A stretch of 64,000 nucleotides of DNA, from positions 1 through 64,000 of the forward strand of contig JARKIF010000017.1 of assembly GCA_029378245.1 (NCBI GenBank), written 5' to 3'. The first letter of the stretch is position 1. Each line of letters begins with the position of its first letter. The notes beneath the pieces are model-generated. The model ran no database searches, was not told the DNA's origin, and saw nothing but the letters and a program-made list of their open reading frames with translations. Position numbers and translations under genes: made by a program. The DNA is from Roridomyces roridus (lineage: Eukaryota; Basidiomycota; Agaricomycetes; Agaricales; Mycenaceae). Of this stretch, positions 30,148 through 42,639 are shown piece by piece.

Positions 30148-31514
30148 AGCGCCATGCATACAAATGGGCGTATGTCACGTCCAAAGGGGGAGTGTCGGTT
30201 GCGATTGAAATTTGAGAGTCCTTCAACGGAGTACTATTTTTAGCTCCAGTGAACTGAACTCCGAATCGGCGACATTCGACGGCTGTACGAGATTAAAATC
30301 GTCGGGCACCTCGGGTTTTGACTGTTGCCCGTCAAAAGAGGAGGAGGGGTGCGTATTCGTCGAGCATGGGCTCCTCTGACTAGTACTCTGGTGTTTCCTC
30401 TGCTTGGTTAGCGCTGACTGCCCCTCGAACAGTTAAAGAAAGATATTATATGGACGGCCATGTAAATTTAACACGTACAAAAATCAGCGGGAGGGCCCGC
30501 AGCTTCGAGACCTCGACTGGAAGATGAACATGGCGCCTCCCGATTGAGATTGATAGAGCTTTATGATAAAGACAAGTTCTCCCAGTTGACACTGCCCTCG
30601 GCACACATGATCATGACTGCCTGGGTCACGACCTGCTCAAGAAGTGAGCCGCGAGAGAACGGGTTGATGGACTCGGACGGATACCCAGATTCCGGGCAAG
30701 ATCCACAGTCAATCGAAGATTCAAACTTGAAAACTACGACTGCTCGCAGCAAGCTCGCAGGCAAGACACCGAAAACTTGATGAAACCGCGAAGAAGTAGA
30801 AAGAGGTCCGATAAAATGCCAGGCCAAAAGAAGCAGTAGATCCACGTCTTTGAATTGCCTGTGAAGGTTGGGGGAAGGTGGTGGTACGGAAGCAGGCGTG
30901 GTTTGATCCATTGATCGGCAAGTCGGCTACCACTTACGTACTCCTTCTTTCCTTTGAATGTGCGAACGACGGGACGATAGGCCGTTCTCGAGTGGTTGAA
31001 CCTCCGCAGCATTGGAGCTGTGGGCATGCTGACCCGGGCACTGTGTCTACTATCGCGAAGTGCGGAGATGGTCGGTCTCTTTCGGTCACCTCGTCGCTTG
31101 GATTAGATGGGTGCGTAACGACTACTTCCGTTGTCGATCAGGGCTGAAGGCTGACTGTGGGCAATGGCGACGCAGGGACCGTCACGAAATATATATTCAA
31201 CGCTTTGTCTTCAGTCTACTTACGCCTACTCGATGAATATCGCAACGTAGTGGCGAGTGTTCTGCGAGCGTCGCGTCCACCGAGACGAATCGCGCCTTAT
31301 GTCGGCAGGCGGGATGCTATCAGAGCCCACCAAGAACGCCTGTGTCACCCGCCCAAACCGACATTCCAGGATTCTCACGCTTGGGCCGACGGACCTGCAT
31401 TGTTCTCAAACATTCATGCGCTCCGGCCACTCGTATATTTGATTGGGTACATACTCCGCTATCACGACGACAAAGGAACGACGCCACCAGCGAACAATGG
31501 CCAAAGAGGTGGGG
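30148..31514. other. Intergenic, no gene recognised
   Basis: About 1.4 kb between the repeats upstream of the DAO-family gene and the promoter of the proline-rich gene. Open frames here are short and overlapping, with no recognisable domains. I see no TIRs or RNA genes. Confidence 0.35.
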
Positions 31515-31660
31515 GTATATAACCGACCTGAACGAACCCGGATTCTACACCCCTGGCTGCCTCTGCTCTCTGCAACTCTCTTCTCCTCCAACTGTCTATT
31601 GCCCCTGGTACGTTTTCTTGGTTCGCGTTACTGTTTCCCGACCTCATCCACACGCAGACA

Positions 31661-32779
31661 ATGACCGAGTACGACTACTCCCCCGAGGCCTACAAAAGCT
31701 ACATGGTCACGCAGTCGCGTATCAAGGACTGGACTCACGAGACGTCTCGGTCGCGTCCATGCCACCCAAACACGCCACCTACTCCAGCGCCTCGCTCGAA
31801 AAGCCTTCCTCGCCAGCCGAGATCGGCTTACCCCACCGAGCCCGTCCCACCCCTTCCTCATCACTGCCAGATGCACACTTCCGGCCCTGCCTTCCCCTCG
31901 TACGAAGTGCATCATGCCACCAAAGTCAAGCATCGTCCCCCGCCGTTGAATCTGGCACACAACACGCCGCAGACACTCGAGGTGCCCGCCAGAAACCTCG
32001 AGCCTTTCGCACGCAACCCCCATCCCGTTCCTGAGGCTCTCGCACTCCCGGGCCCAGACCACGTGCAGCGGAAGCGTGCTAAATCCTCCAACAGCGCGCG
32101 TCGCAACATCCATGGCGGTGCTGCAATGCCAACTCTTCCTCCAGGTGCTGCTGCTCCCCTCTCGCCTTCCAACGGCGCGTACATGAACGGCATGTACAGC
32201 GGCCCGCCTCCCGAGCACACATTCCTCACGCACCCCACTGAGCCCGCCCCGGCCTTGCCCATCCTCGCTGCGTACGGGCTGAATCAGGACTCGCGTGGGA
32301 GGGCAGATTTGCATCGTGCGCCTGCCGTGCATGGACCAACGTCGACGACGAGGAAGGCAAAGTCGTCTGCGACGCTCAAGGCGAGGTATTATCAGCAGCC
32401 ACAAGAGTCGATGCCCGTGCCTCCGCTTCCGATGCAGCAGAAGCAGCAATACATCCAACCTCACCCCAACCCGCCGCCCTTGTACGCCCAACCCCGTGCG
32501 GCTCATTCATCTGCCACGCTTTACGGTGCCCAGCCCGGATCCACTGCCCACCGCACGCAACAGGCCCGTCCGCCGATGCCTGATTTCGTTTCGCCTGCGC
32601 AATATCAGGCCCCTAATCGCGCTGCTGTGCGTTTTCCTTCTCTTTTTTTTGTGTTTATGCTGACGATGTGCGTGTAGTTACAGATGCTCGCGAACCACAC
32701 GTACACTTACACGTACCCTCCCCAAGCCGAAGAGCGCGTCAAGTCGCAGTCACTCTTCAAGCGCATGTTCCGGCGCTAG
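31661..32779 (+). CDS. Proline-rich low-complexity protein, copy A
   Basis: ATG at 31661 (MTEYDYSPEAYKSYMVTQSR) with TATATAA at about 31515-31521. One 51-bp intron (32627-32677, GTGCGT...GTGTAG), then LQMLANHTYTYTYPPQAEER and KSQSLFKRMFRR to the stop at 32777-32779. About 355 aa, rich in Pro, Ala, His and Ser, with basic patches (HVQRKRAKSSNSARR) and no recognised domain. A near-identical gene lies in inverted orientation at 62.9-64.0 kb. Function unknown. The conserved short basic C-terminus after the intron suggests it matters. Confidence 0.75.
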
Positions 32780-33764
32780 ATCTGTCTGCCTCCTAGACTT
32801 GCATTCTCTTTTCCGCTCTCACACTTACGCTCGTTACCTTGGTCTCTTTCTTCTCGCTGCACTCATCTCTACGCTCCTTTGTTCTCGTTTCTTGATTCCC
32901 CGCATATAACATCACACACTCATGTAGATTCTGATTCAATGACAGTAGAACGTATACAAAATGAAGGTCATTTGCGGATCTGCTAGGTTGGTGTGGCGCG
33001 GTATGTCTGTGCCTGGCCGCTGAAAACTGTGTACAGTACACAATATGCAGAATCGAACCCGGGTTTTTCTGCTTTCTTCAGTGGGTTGTTTCTTGGATGT
33101 ACTTTCACTCGGCGAGTAGCGCATGACCCGCTCTTTGTTCGGTGTCCCATGAATCGAGCAGGTAAAACCGCACTTTAAGCTCCCCCTTTCAGGCCCTTCC
33201 CCGGGTCATTCTGAGAGGCATTACTTACAAGTATCAGGAAGCCAGGAGTGTGAATGTAGCTTCTTTTCCAACCGTGTGAATCGACTTTTGATTTTGAATA
33301 TCCGTCCCATGGACGTGATCCGTTTCGAACCGTCGCAAGTTCAATGTTCATCGTTTGTTCCCTTCTCTTCGGACGTCCTTGTCTCATGGCCGATTATTTT
33401 TTCAATCAAGTGTATTCCTTCGGCGCTGCCGGAGTCATGGCCGAATCAAATGGTCCTGACGTCGCTCTCTGAGTCGGCCCCAGCCGAATTTCGAGTGCTC
33501 GTCGAGGTGTTTTGATCGTGGCAAGGGACGATAGGTGACGATCCCAGTCCAAAGTATTCTGCAGCTGGTCTGCACTGCTACCGGTTGGATTCCGGATGCC
33601 AATATGCTTGTCCATGGTTTGCCTTCTTTTACTTGTACATCCTGTTGGCCTGAAGTGTCTACTTACTATCCCAAACTCCTCAAATTCGTCTCCGAACCTT
33701 GTTCCGAATCGAATAAATGCACAGCACAGAGTACTCCGCGCAGTGAATTCGAGATACAAAGTAA
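32780..33764. other. Intergenic between convergent genes
   Basis: The first ~170 bp are the 3' region of the proline-rich gene and match the 3' flank of the inverted copy at 62.7-62.9 kb (ACGCTCGTTACCT; CTGCACTCAT; CTCGTTTCTTG). The remainder holds only short chance frames and a near B-box match on the minus strand at about 33053-33066. Confidence 0.45.
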
Positions 33765-35916
33765 TCAATGAATCTCCACTACATGCGCGTTTGCAGCTAA
33801 CAACGCATCCACCCGATCAACCATCTCCTCCTCCGTAACCTCGCCCAAGCACATCTGATGCGCGAGACCGACCAAGCCCTCATAGACAGCCAGATTATTC
33901 GTTCGCAGCGGTATGATCACAATCTGTAACCCTCCACCATCGATGACGCGCATGCCATGCAAATGCATATACCCGCGGTCCTTATCCGCGCGCGACACCA
34001 AATCCGCCCACTCAGGGCCCTCCGTGTCCAACAGCGAGCCAGCAGGCAACTCGGGGTCTATTTGACTCGGATGCGCTGGGTCCACCGTATGCACCCCGAC
34101 GCTGGGCGGAGAGAAGGCAAAGTCGAAGAGCGTGAATATGATTGGACGTAGGCCCGCGGTGGATTCCGCGTGGCATGATGCGAGTAATTTGACTTGTTGG
34201 ACGCAAATGGACCGCCGTTCGTGCATGTATCTATTTTGGATGAGGGCTCGAATGAACCACCGCTCTCGGTGCCGGAGTTGCGGGGCTGACAATCGCGCGG
34301 CTGGTGCGGTATGGTATTCAGTCGCACTTGAGCTGTGGCGGCAAGAAATGAGAACGTACAAAGGAGGAGGTGTTCATAGTCAGCACAGGCAGCGTTGTGG
34401 CGGAGCTTCCAGTCGGCACGTTGGCAAGCTGAGGAGCAATAATAAAACGCCTGGCAGCTAGAGCACCGGCCAGCCATCGATTCACCTGTCTGGATGTTGC
34501 AGCACTGTATGAGAAGTTGAGCGCAGCGGCAAACACATCAAGAATGAGAATCAAGACCTGGGTGTTGTCACAAGCCCTGTATGCAACGAAGGAACCACCG
34601 TCCTGGACATCCCCAAGAACTTTCAAGTTCTCAGTGACACGGCCCAGGAACTGCTGCCACATCTCGGAGAGTTGCGCATTTTTCTTGAACGCATCTCCGG
34701 AGATGACAGCATCAGCGGCGGTAATCGAGGTCTTGAGCACACTGGCGGGGTAATAGTATACCAAGCCAGTGGGGATCGCAGTTTCCATGAAAAACTCGAC
34801 ATGCTCGTTCGAATTCCATCCGTAAATAGTGCAATTCCTAGCCAGTAAGAGCACTGCGTGGAGGAGCCCACACTGAAGGTGGTCGACAAGCCATGTATTG
34901 GGCCCAATGTGGCCGATGATCCGCGTCAACAGTCTCATGCATTGGTTAGCGACACGGTCAATGTCGGGCTCCAGGATTTGGCAGATGGCTAGGAGGGCGC
35001 ACACGAGCTGCCAGGAAAAGCCCATGCTAGCCAAGCGGCTGCTCAAGCGGCCGAGAGGGACCTCATGCCAGTCTGCTTCGGCACGAGTCCGACCATCGAT
35101 GTCGGAGATGAAGAGTAGGAGCCGGTTAACAAAGACGAAAGCGTCGCGCGAAGTTTTTTTGAGCACTGCGGCAATAAAATCCATCACGAGCCTAGCGAGA
35201 ATGTCGATACTCCCAACTTCGTCGATCATCTCCTGTAAACGCTCCGGGTGCTTGCTAACCTCAGCGTCAGCAGCAAATCCTCCGATGCCGTTGAGCATGA
35301 TCCGGCGGTCAAGGGAATCGTCGACGTCAGCCAAGAAAGTCCATCCCTTAACGAGAGTCGACCAGAAGTTTGGTGTGGAGGTGATGAGTACGAGGGTTTC
35401 CGCATCCGAATCGCGATGGAATCGATGGAGGCATGAGATGTAACTGATGTAAAACTCTTGTTGGGATCCGAGGGCGGGGAATCCTTCGAGATAGTGCCAG
35501 TGTAGATGGATGAAGTCGACCCACGGCCACACGCGAGGCCACAAGGACACCGCGGTGTCCCAAGCCGGGCCAATATCGAATAAACCAAGAAGTGATACGG
35601 CGGCGCACGAGATGTCCTCCACCGCAGCTGGATTCTGCTCGAGGGTCTCGAGTATTGCTGGCCTCGGAACCCGCGCAGGGTCGAGATTGAAAAACCAGAC
35701 AGGTAGGAAGCCGAGTCGCTGCTCTTTGGTCAAGTTGCCGGTCATGAAATTTCTTGCGCGTTGCACTTGGGCAAATGTGCGATTCGGTTTCGCTGCCGCG
35801 GAGGCGATACGCTTTGCCCTGTTATTCCGCGGCTCACGTCGTCATCAAAGGGATGTGCTCACCCGGATGGTTAAGGGTAGGCGATCCAGATTACGCTCCT
35901 GGAGGTCGGGATGCAT
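33765..35916 (-). CDS. MYND zinc-finger protein with long helical N-terminus
   Basis: ATG at 35916 gives MHPDLQERNLDRLPLTIR. A 44-bp intron (GTGAGC...ACAG) leads to AKRIASAAAKPNRTFAQVQR. About 400 residues of alpha-helical, HEAT-like sequence follow. A further intron (GTCTTG...ACAG, near 34509-34560) joins RACDNTQ to CCNIQTGESMAGRC. The MYND finger reads CSSCQAFYYCSSACQRADWK, with the later C (NAAC). After additional exons the C-terminus (PELPAGSLLDTEGPEWADL, YMHLHGMRVIDGGGLQIVII) ends at 33765. This architecture is a large expanded family in mushrooms. MYND fingers mediate protein-protein contacts, often in chromatin or signalling; no specific role can be assigned. Confidence 0.8.
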
Positions 35917-36336
35917 CGGGGATTGAGCGAGATGGATGAACAGGACAAGTGTGTTGACCATTACCTAATCAGCCCAACACAACCTGTGACCTCAGCCACT
36001 GACCTGACGCTGCCTCTCGCGAAGAATGTCTCCCGGCTCTCGAATTTGGCTCTACTTCCTCTCCTTGACTCTTTTTTTCCGCTGAACCATTATCCTCCTT
36101 GGAATCTAGTGTACATGGCTCTTTCCAGAATCCAAAGTGGTTCCAAATAGTATCAATACTAAATAGTGAAGAGAGTGTCCGCCCATTAGCGAAGACCGAT
36201 CTACGCCCCGGAGAAAACTCCTCGAATCCATCTTGACTTGTGAGCTCGATCAGTCGATCTGTGTTTTCAGCCGCGTCGTGAGCCCTTTTTGAGCAGAGTA
36301 TCTTACATACATTGACTGTTCCCAAGGTACGACTTT

Positions 36337-36885
36337 TTACTCGAACCACCACTTGAAATCGGTTTCCACAGCCTGTGGAACCACCACGTCTGGGAGCCTC
36401 AACCCAGTCTCCGCGCCATCACCCCTAACCACACGGTCCACAAACTCCTGGTGAGACGCGAACCGTTTACTATGCTTCTTGAGCAGATAGTCAGCCCAGA
36501 AGTAGTACTCTCCTCCGGCCGAAAACAACCAATAAAGGCCGTCACCGCCGGGCATGAACGCCAGCATCTCGATGGTGCCAAGCACAACCCACGTCTCTTT
36601 TAAAAGTTTATCGATTTTGATGGTTCCGTCGTGCGTGCGGTTTTTCCAGAAGAAGATGATGTCAAAGTCCTTCCAATCGGTGGACCACTCCCCCTCCGAG
36701 TCGTCGTCCAACGTCGGGTCTGTGAACCAATTTGCGGAGATCTCCTGGATTGCTCTGCGTCTTTCTCGACCGAGTTTCTTCGCGCTGATATACGAATTCA
36801 GGGCTCGACGAAGATAGGGAACTATGAACACTCACTCCGCTACAGTGCTGCACGGCAATAGGCTGTATATGTCGCTGGCGTCCAT
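36337..36885 (-). CDS. Uncharacterised protein, duplicate of the gene at 17.5 kb
   Basis: ATG at 36885 (MDASDIYSLLPCSTVA), an intron with the same splice context as the paralogue (GTGAGTGTTCATAG to TATATCAG), then DAKKLGRERRRAIQEISANW. The core includes FTDPTLDDDSEGEWSTDW, FFWKNRTHDGTIKIDKLLKE, GGEYYFWADYLLKKHSKRF and PQAVETDFKWWFE. Both copies conserve Gly-Gly-Glu-Tyr-Tyr-Phe and the C-terminal Trp-Trp. About 160 aa. No family recognised. Copies share about 120 bp upstream of the start, and both are on the minus strand. Both appear intact, so the duplication is probably functional or recent. Confidence 0.75.
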
Positions 36886-37445
36886 AGTGGGTGCTCTGAT
36901 GTCCGGATATCAAAATGTTAGTTCCAATCGAGTTCTTTTATGGATGCTCTAGGGGCTGTGCCGAGACCCAAGACAGGAGAAACTGAAACAAGAAGGACTC
37001 AAGGTTGTACAGTTGTACAGGAGGCGACGAACAGTGCCCGAGTTGAGGGCAGCATACTTCAGAGCCTGGACTAGCACGACGAGTCCACACGTCTCTCGCA
37101 AGCAACTCGCAAGCCTAGTACGTCCCGAGCCACAACCTTATCGAATTCCTTTGACAGATTATGGCAATCAGAAATCTCAAGCTGAAAATGGAGAAATAAT
37201 GATCAGGAATCCGCATCGGTCGCGTTTCAAGGGGGTTGTAGATTGAAAAATCTCTGCGACCTCTTGTTCCTCGGCTGCAACTTGACTTTCGCGATATCTC
37301 TCCCTCCTTTCTCAAAGCTTTCGAACCTGTAGTAGCAAAGCAATGCTGAACTGGCGAAGCGTTTGGGATGGCAGCAAATTTGACTTGGGGCTGTTCTCCC
37401 TACGTGTAGGTGGGTCGGTATCTCCTCCGCTAGGTTAATTCGTAT

Positions 37446-37544
37446 GGGCACATGGTGTAGTTGGTTATCACGCTCGCTTAGCATCGCTTCGATTTCTGAT
37501 CACGTGACTGCGAGAGGTGTTGGGTTCAATTCCCAATGTGTCCA
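37446..37544 (+). tRNA. tRNA-Ala(AGC) with a 25-nt intron
   Basis: The acceptor stem GGGCACA pairs with TGTGTCC and includes the alanine identity pair G3:U70. The D-arm is GTGTAGTTGGTTATCAC. The anticodon stem CTCGC/GCGAG frames a loop TTAGCA-T with anticodon AGC. A 25-nt intron (37484-37508) lies after position 37, the canonical place. The T-arm TTGGG-TTCAATT-CCCAA is perfect. Discriminator A at 37544; T-runs at 37553-37558 and beyond can terminate pol III. Confidence 0.93.
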
Positions 37545-38455
37545 TTGCATTCTTTTTTCTCTTCTTCCTGTCCTTTTTTTTTTTTTCTTCTCCGTGAGCC
37601 TTATAATAATCTCCTGATTCGTGGTTATTCCCTGAGCTCAATATATTCTTCACTCGTGTTTCTTAACAATCGGACAGTACTAGTATGATCCGATCTCATT
37701 TTCGCTCAGACAGTCCATCATCTCCTGCTGTGGTGAAGCATAGCCCGTCCACTGCTCACCCATAAATTACAGTTCCATTTTTTGCTCGGCGTGACGGCCA
37801 TCTTTTGGCAAATGCGACGGTGAACTTGAAGGCCGTTGGATCCCACGAGTCGGCGACGAGCTCGACAGCTGCTCGAGCCTGAAGTTTCCATAGGCGCACA
37901 GAGTTGTCGGACAACAATCAGTTGAATTTCAAGTACGTACTTTCCCGACTTCAATGTGAGTTGTACGACACTTTCCTTTTACTCGAAATCCACCATGGTT
38001 CCAACTTCCAAGTCATTCTGAACTGACTTGGTTGGTTCGAGCGCAATGGGCTCAACATTGGTGAATCCGCAATAAGTTGATTCATGAGCATTGTCTGCGA
38101 CGTCATGGTGGGTGTGTCGCAGCATGCTCGCTGATACAACCAATTACAAATTGTCCCCTCAGAATCTCTGGAAAGCTCTTAGCAAACCTCATGATCACAT
38201 TCCCTGTCGTAGTTGAACGTTTGAACCTTGGATTGGTCTTTACATCTCGACGGTTCAGAGGACATTGCTTGAATGTCAAATTCAAACCCAAACCAATACT
38301 CAACAGAGCTCGACCAAAGAGCAATAAGTTCACCGAGGGCACTTTTCATGGCGTGCCATTCAAAATCGAGACCGTACATACAGAAAAAATCGAAGAAAAG
38401 TAATAAAAAGTACATTAAAACGACTCCACGTACAAATAGCTCCCTCCCCAGGGTA
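37545..38455. other. Intergenic, no protein gene recognised
   Basis: Poly-pyrimidine and poly-T tracts (37551-37590) follow the tRNA. Open frames on both strands at 38077-38480 overlap without domain similarity. The final ~50 bp are the 3' flank of the coiled-coil gene. Confidence 0.35.
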
Positions 38456-41400
38456 TCACAGAAACTCCCGATCTCCACCTAACGGCCTATACGTCCGTGA
38501 CATGGCACCATGCAAATGCTCCGCCCCATCCCTCAAACTCCCAGCCTGAGCGAACGTCTCGGCAACCTCCCCACTGGGCACCAAATGCGCTAGGAACCCA
38601 AACCCAGTCGACCCAGACGTCCTGAGAGGCGACTCGGTCGCATTGCGCGAGGAACGCGACGACCGGCGAGAGGTAGCTGTGACAATGGGAGCTGGTTGCG
38701 CAGGAGGAGACGTCCCTGTCCCTGCCTCGACCTCTGACCCCTTCTCGGTAACCGGCGTGGGAACTCCGAGCCCGCTTCGGAAACTCTGCACCCTTCGACT
38801 GAGCGCCTGCAGCACAGACCCACTCTCCAACCACGCCGCCTCCCTTGTCGACATGCCAGTCGGCGGCTGCTGCGACCCCAAATCCCCATCCTCATCCGGC
38901 GCCTGAGACGTAAACGTCGAATGCATGGACGAATCAGACAACCCCCGCCGTCTCAGCGTCCGTTGAAGCAACGGAGCAACGTAATCTCCCTCGTCCCCCT
39001 CTCCTCCCTCCGCCGTCGGCCTCGTAGGCGTCCCAACCCCATCCAGCATTGCATCAACGGTCCTCGACATCCGATTCACAGGCTGTGCCGGCCCAGGTCG
39101 TAACAAAGTAGACGGTGCCCGCCGCGGAAGTTTCGGGTGCGGAATGACAACCCACGGGTCGGGCGTACGAGTCCTTGGAGCTCCAACAAATATTCCCGTG
39201 ATATCCGGAGCAACTGGCGCTGGCCCAGCATTAGTATTACCACCAGGAATCATCGGCCCTGCATCAAACGTGCTCGTCATCCCTCTCCCACCACCAGCAC
39301 CCGAAAATTCGACATTCACAGTCGTGGTAGACGCCACTACCGCAGGCCCAAGTTTCGGCACGAACCGAGCCTGCATAGGTCTCGGAGCAGCGAGAGGGGA
39401 TGCAGTCGACCCGCGGTCTACATCCGTTGTTGCTCGAGGAGCAGGCGAGCCCGCAAACAATTTGGACAATGGCGCCATCCAGCCAGGAACTGCACCTCCA
39501 CCCGCCTCGCCATGCGTCTTGCCCGGGTCCATAGCCGCCTCGCTCACCCGCGGAGCACTCGACGGATCGATAACAACCTCATTGAGCAGGACCCGCATCT
39601 CCCCCATGGTCTGGAACATTTCCCTCAGAACACCAAGCAGCGAACGGACGTCACGCTTCCCAGCACGGAGCTCCTCCTCCTGCGGTCCCGCTCGCAGCTG
39701 CTTCCCGGCATCTGCCAGAATGCCAGAAACGGTGGTCCGGGAGAGGTGATTCACGTCTGCACCCCGGATCTGCGCCCGCTTGAGGCGGTTGGTAAGTGAG
39801 AGCGCGTCGGCCGTTTGCATACGTTGCAGTAACGAGGTAGCCCGCTCGATGAGCACGCTGAGTGTCACAGACGGTTGGATAGCTGCAGGCGCGAGGGTAT
39901 CTGAGAATACGGAGGCAGCAGAGGAAGGAGAGTGGGACGGAGGATAAGGATTTGGCGTCGGCGTGGGCGGCCGTGGTGGGTCGGTCTGTACTCCACGGGA
40001 ACGCGCGAGCAGGAACAGAGGTCGGTGCTGACGTTTCTCCAGCGTCGCGTCAACATCCGCGTCTTGATTTTCCTCCCCTTCAATGCTGGGCGATGGTTGT
40101 CGAGCTTGCCCGAATGATGTCCATCTTGTCTCCGAATTGGCCAACGAATCGGTTGGGGACAGAGGTCGTCGACCGGTTTCAGGCGTTAATGGCTCCTGGA
40201 TAGAGAATCAGGGAGCTGCATGAACTTGTTAAATACGACTTACATATCGCCGAGACGTTCGACGGTCTGTGTTATAAGACTATGGAAATGGTCGGTAGTC
40301 AATTCGATAGATGATGAGAGGTACATACCGGACCCAGCATCACAGATGTAACACTTGATGTATGGAAATGTTGTCGAAGGTGAGACGGTGTACTGGCACC
40401 ACTTCGGGGTGGCGGAGGATTCACCCTCTGATCCTCGACTTCCTCTTGCAACGCACGGCAATCCTCCCGAGCATCTGCTAGCAAGGTCTGCAACTCGGCG
40501 TTATCACGCTTCAACGTCTCGTTATCGTCCACCAGAGTCTCCAGTACGCTGGCAAGTTCTGGCTGCTCGCTTAGAGGCGCACCGACTGAACGGTGTAACG
40601 CCTCAATACGCGCGCGAGCATCGGCGAGAATGGATTCTGATGATTCAAGTCGATGCTCCCGCCGCTCCTCCAAGGCAGCCTGAAGTCTACGGACGTCACT
40701 TTGAAGTTTTGCTGCTGGAAAATCAGTCAAAAGTCGCGGTAGAAATTGAATGACGTACACGTCCGCTCTTTGAGCGCTGCAAAACGCGACTCGGCAAGAC
40801 GAGCCCGCTGCGACTCGCTATCGCGCTCCTGTTGCATATCATCCTTCTCCTTCATCGCCGCCGATAGTCGCGTGTCCCATCCAACCGAGCGGGCGTGAGA
40901 CGTGGTGAGGCGTGAGATGGTAGTTTTGGCTTCGGCGAGCTCTTGCAATATGGTCTTGTGAGAAACTTCGGTAACCTCGTTGTTGACGAGCGCTTGGGTG
41001 AGGCGCTGTAGAAGAATGAGAATGAGGAAACTTGAATTCAAGGACGACGCACCTTTTCCAAAGCCTTGTTCTCCTTCGTTAACTCATCCAACTGGTCCTG
41101 CTTTGCCGCGAGAGCTGCCTCGTTACTCTCAGGTTCCTCCTCCAAGGACAGATCGGGCGGCGCGTGGCAAGTGGCCTCATGTCTCCGCACATACGCTTCG
41201 TGTCTTTGCAGCAACGCCTGCCCGACTTCTACAAACGAGTCAGTTTTGCAGATTAACCACGAAAATTGTCGCGGACGCACCTGCACTCAACGTTAACCGG
41301 CTCTCCAGCCTCGCCTTGACGGCCAGCCACGCCTGCAAATTCTCGCAATCGTCCAGTCCGCAACAGCAGCAAAGCGCGGAGAGTGGCTCCGGGGACGGAA

Positions 41401-41521
41401 CGCGCGATACGTTCTCGAGGGCTTGGGTGAGGTCGTCTATGGTCGCAGTGGCGTCGTATAGGCTGTCGCGGTTGGTCAACGGCGAGTCGGGTGTGTGTGG
41501 TCGGTGGAGCGTGAAGGCCAT
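38456..41521 (-). CDS. Large coiled-coil protein with disordered C-terminus
   Basis: ATG at 41521 (MAFTLHRPHTPDSPLTNRDS). The N-terminus has a cysteine cluster, LSALCCCCGLDDCENLQAWL, and then VGQALLQRHEAYVRRHEATC. Four or more short exons encode long heptad-rich helices (AALAAKQDQLDELTKENKAL, LQELAEAKTTISRL, KLQSDVRRLQAALEERREHR, LVDDNETLKRDNAELQTLL). The large last exon (about 562 codons open) is Pro/Ser/Thr/Gly-rich with helical islands (LIERATSLLQRMQTADALSL, VRSLLGVLREMFQTMGEMRV). About 900 aa. Probably a structural or scaffolding protein (cytoskeletal or polar-body-like architecture), but I do not recognise the family. The 40.2-40.3 kb exon boundaries are uncertain. Confidence 0.7.
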
Positions 41522-42639
41522 AATAAGTTATTCCAGAACGCGCGGGCCTTGTTGCTTCCACGTTCCAGTGACGACGTGGTGCTGCGGGGCGCTGCAGCTT
41601 GTGAGATGTATGAGAAACAGCCCTTGGTCTCTTTTGAATGGCGGCGTACCATTCAAGCGGGAAACGCATAATATCCGTGTGGAACGAAAGAAACGGCACG
41701 CGAGCGACGCGGAAAGATTGGAAGGGCAAGTAGAATGGATTGGGTGCACTCCGTGAGTATCTGGACGATCCTTGGAAGCGCATCGAGACTTACGCTTCTC
41801 GTTGGTGCCTGAGAATCACGGATTCAAGGCGCGCCTGGCCGAGTGTGCTTTGTGGGTGGTATTGCAGAGAGTGGTTCGGAAAGGAGTGCGGCGAGAGAGA
41901 GTGGCAGAACGGATTTGGATGAGGGACGGGAAGAAATTGATTCGGGTGCTGTTCTGATTTCATTTCTCGGCATCCACTTCCATCTGGCTCTCTACTTGCT
42001 CCTGGTTCTCATCTCGTGCTCGCAGATACCACATCCTGGTCGCCCAATCTCATTGAACGCATCACTCGGCGACTTTTCTATCGAAACCAGACCGGAGCAA
42101 TTCTCAAAAACAGCTGCTCTCGCCCAAGCTATTATATCGTGCTTTGCGCGGACGCAGATACCTTCAGGTTGGGACTAGGCTATCAAGAATTGTAATCCGC
42201 CAACTCATCGAAAAAACCTGGAGCAAGTGGCGCGTGCCTCTTTACTTCCCTCGCTCCTTCCAGACAGGGCACAGCTGGCGCGATAGGGACGGCAAGGCCC
42301 TGGCGTCCTCGATACCCACCTTCTTCGTCTACTAACAAATTACACGAGACCTCTAAGGCGCGCGAGCCCTTCCGGATAGGCCTGTCGTTCCGAATGACTA
42401 CTAGTCGCGTTCCCGGACAATCTACCTACTCTTTCACCCGTACCCCGAGCTTCCAAGTACATCTAGAATCATATACATTCAATTGCGATGCTTCCACACG
42501 AATTCAGTACACGAAAAAGGAGATGTTTCCACTATGAGATAGCAATGTACAAGAGAGAGAGACGATGCAGCAGACAAAATATACATGTGTGTCGCCGAGA
42601 AGAACGAAAAGAGAGCGAAAATTAAGTGGGCAAATTAGA
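41522..42639. other. Intergenic, no gene recognised
   Basis: About 1.1 kb between the stop of the RasGAP gene and the start of the coiled-coil gene, both on the minus strand. It must contain the RasGAP 3' region and the coiled-coil promoter. The open frames (for example 41843-42178) lack similarity. No repeats or RNA motifs seen. Confidence 0.35.
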
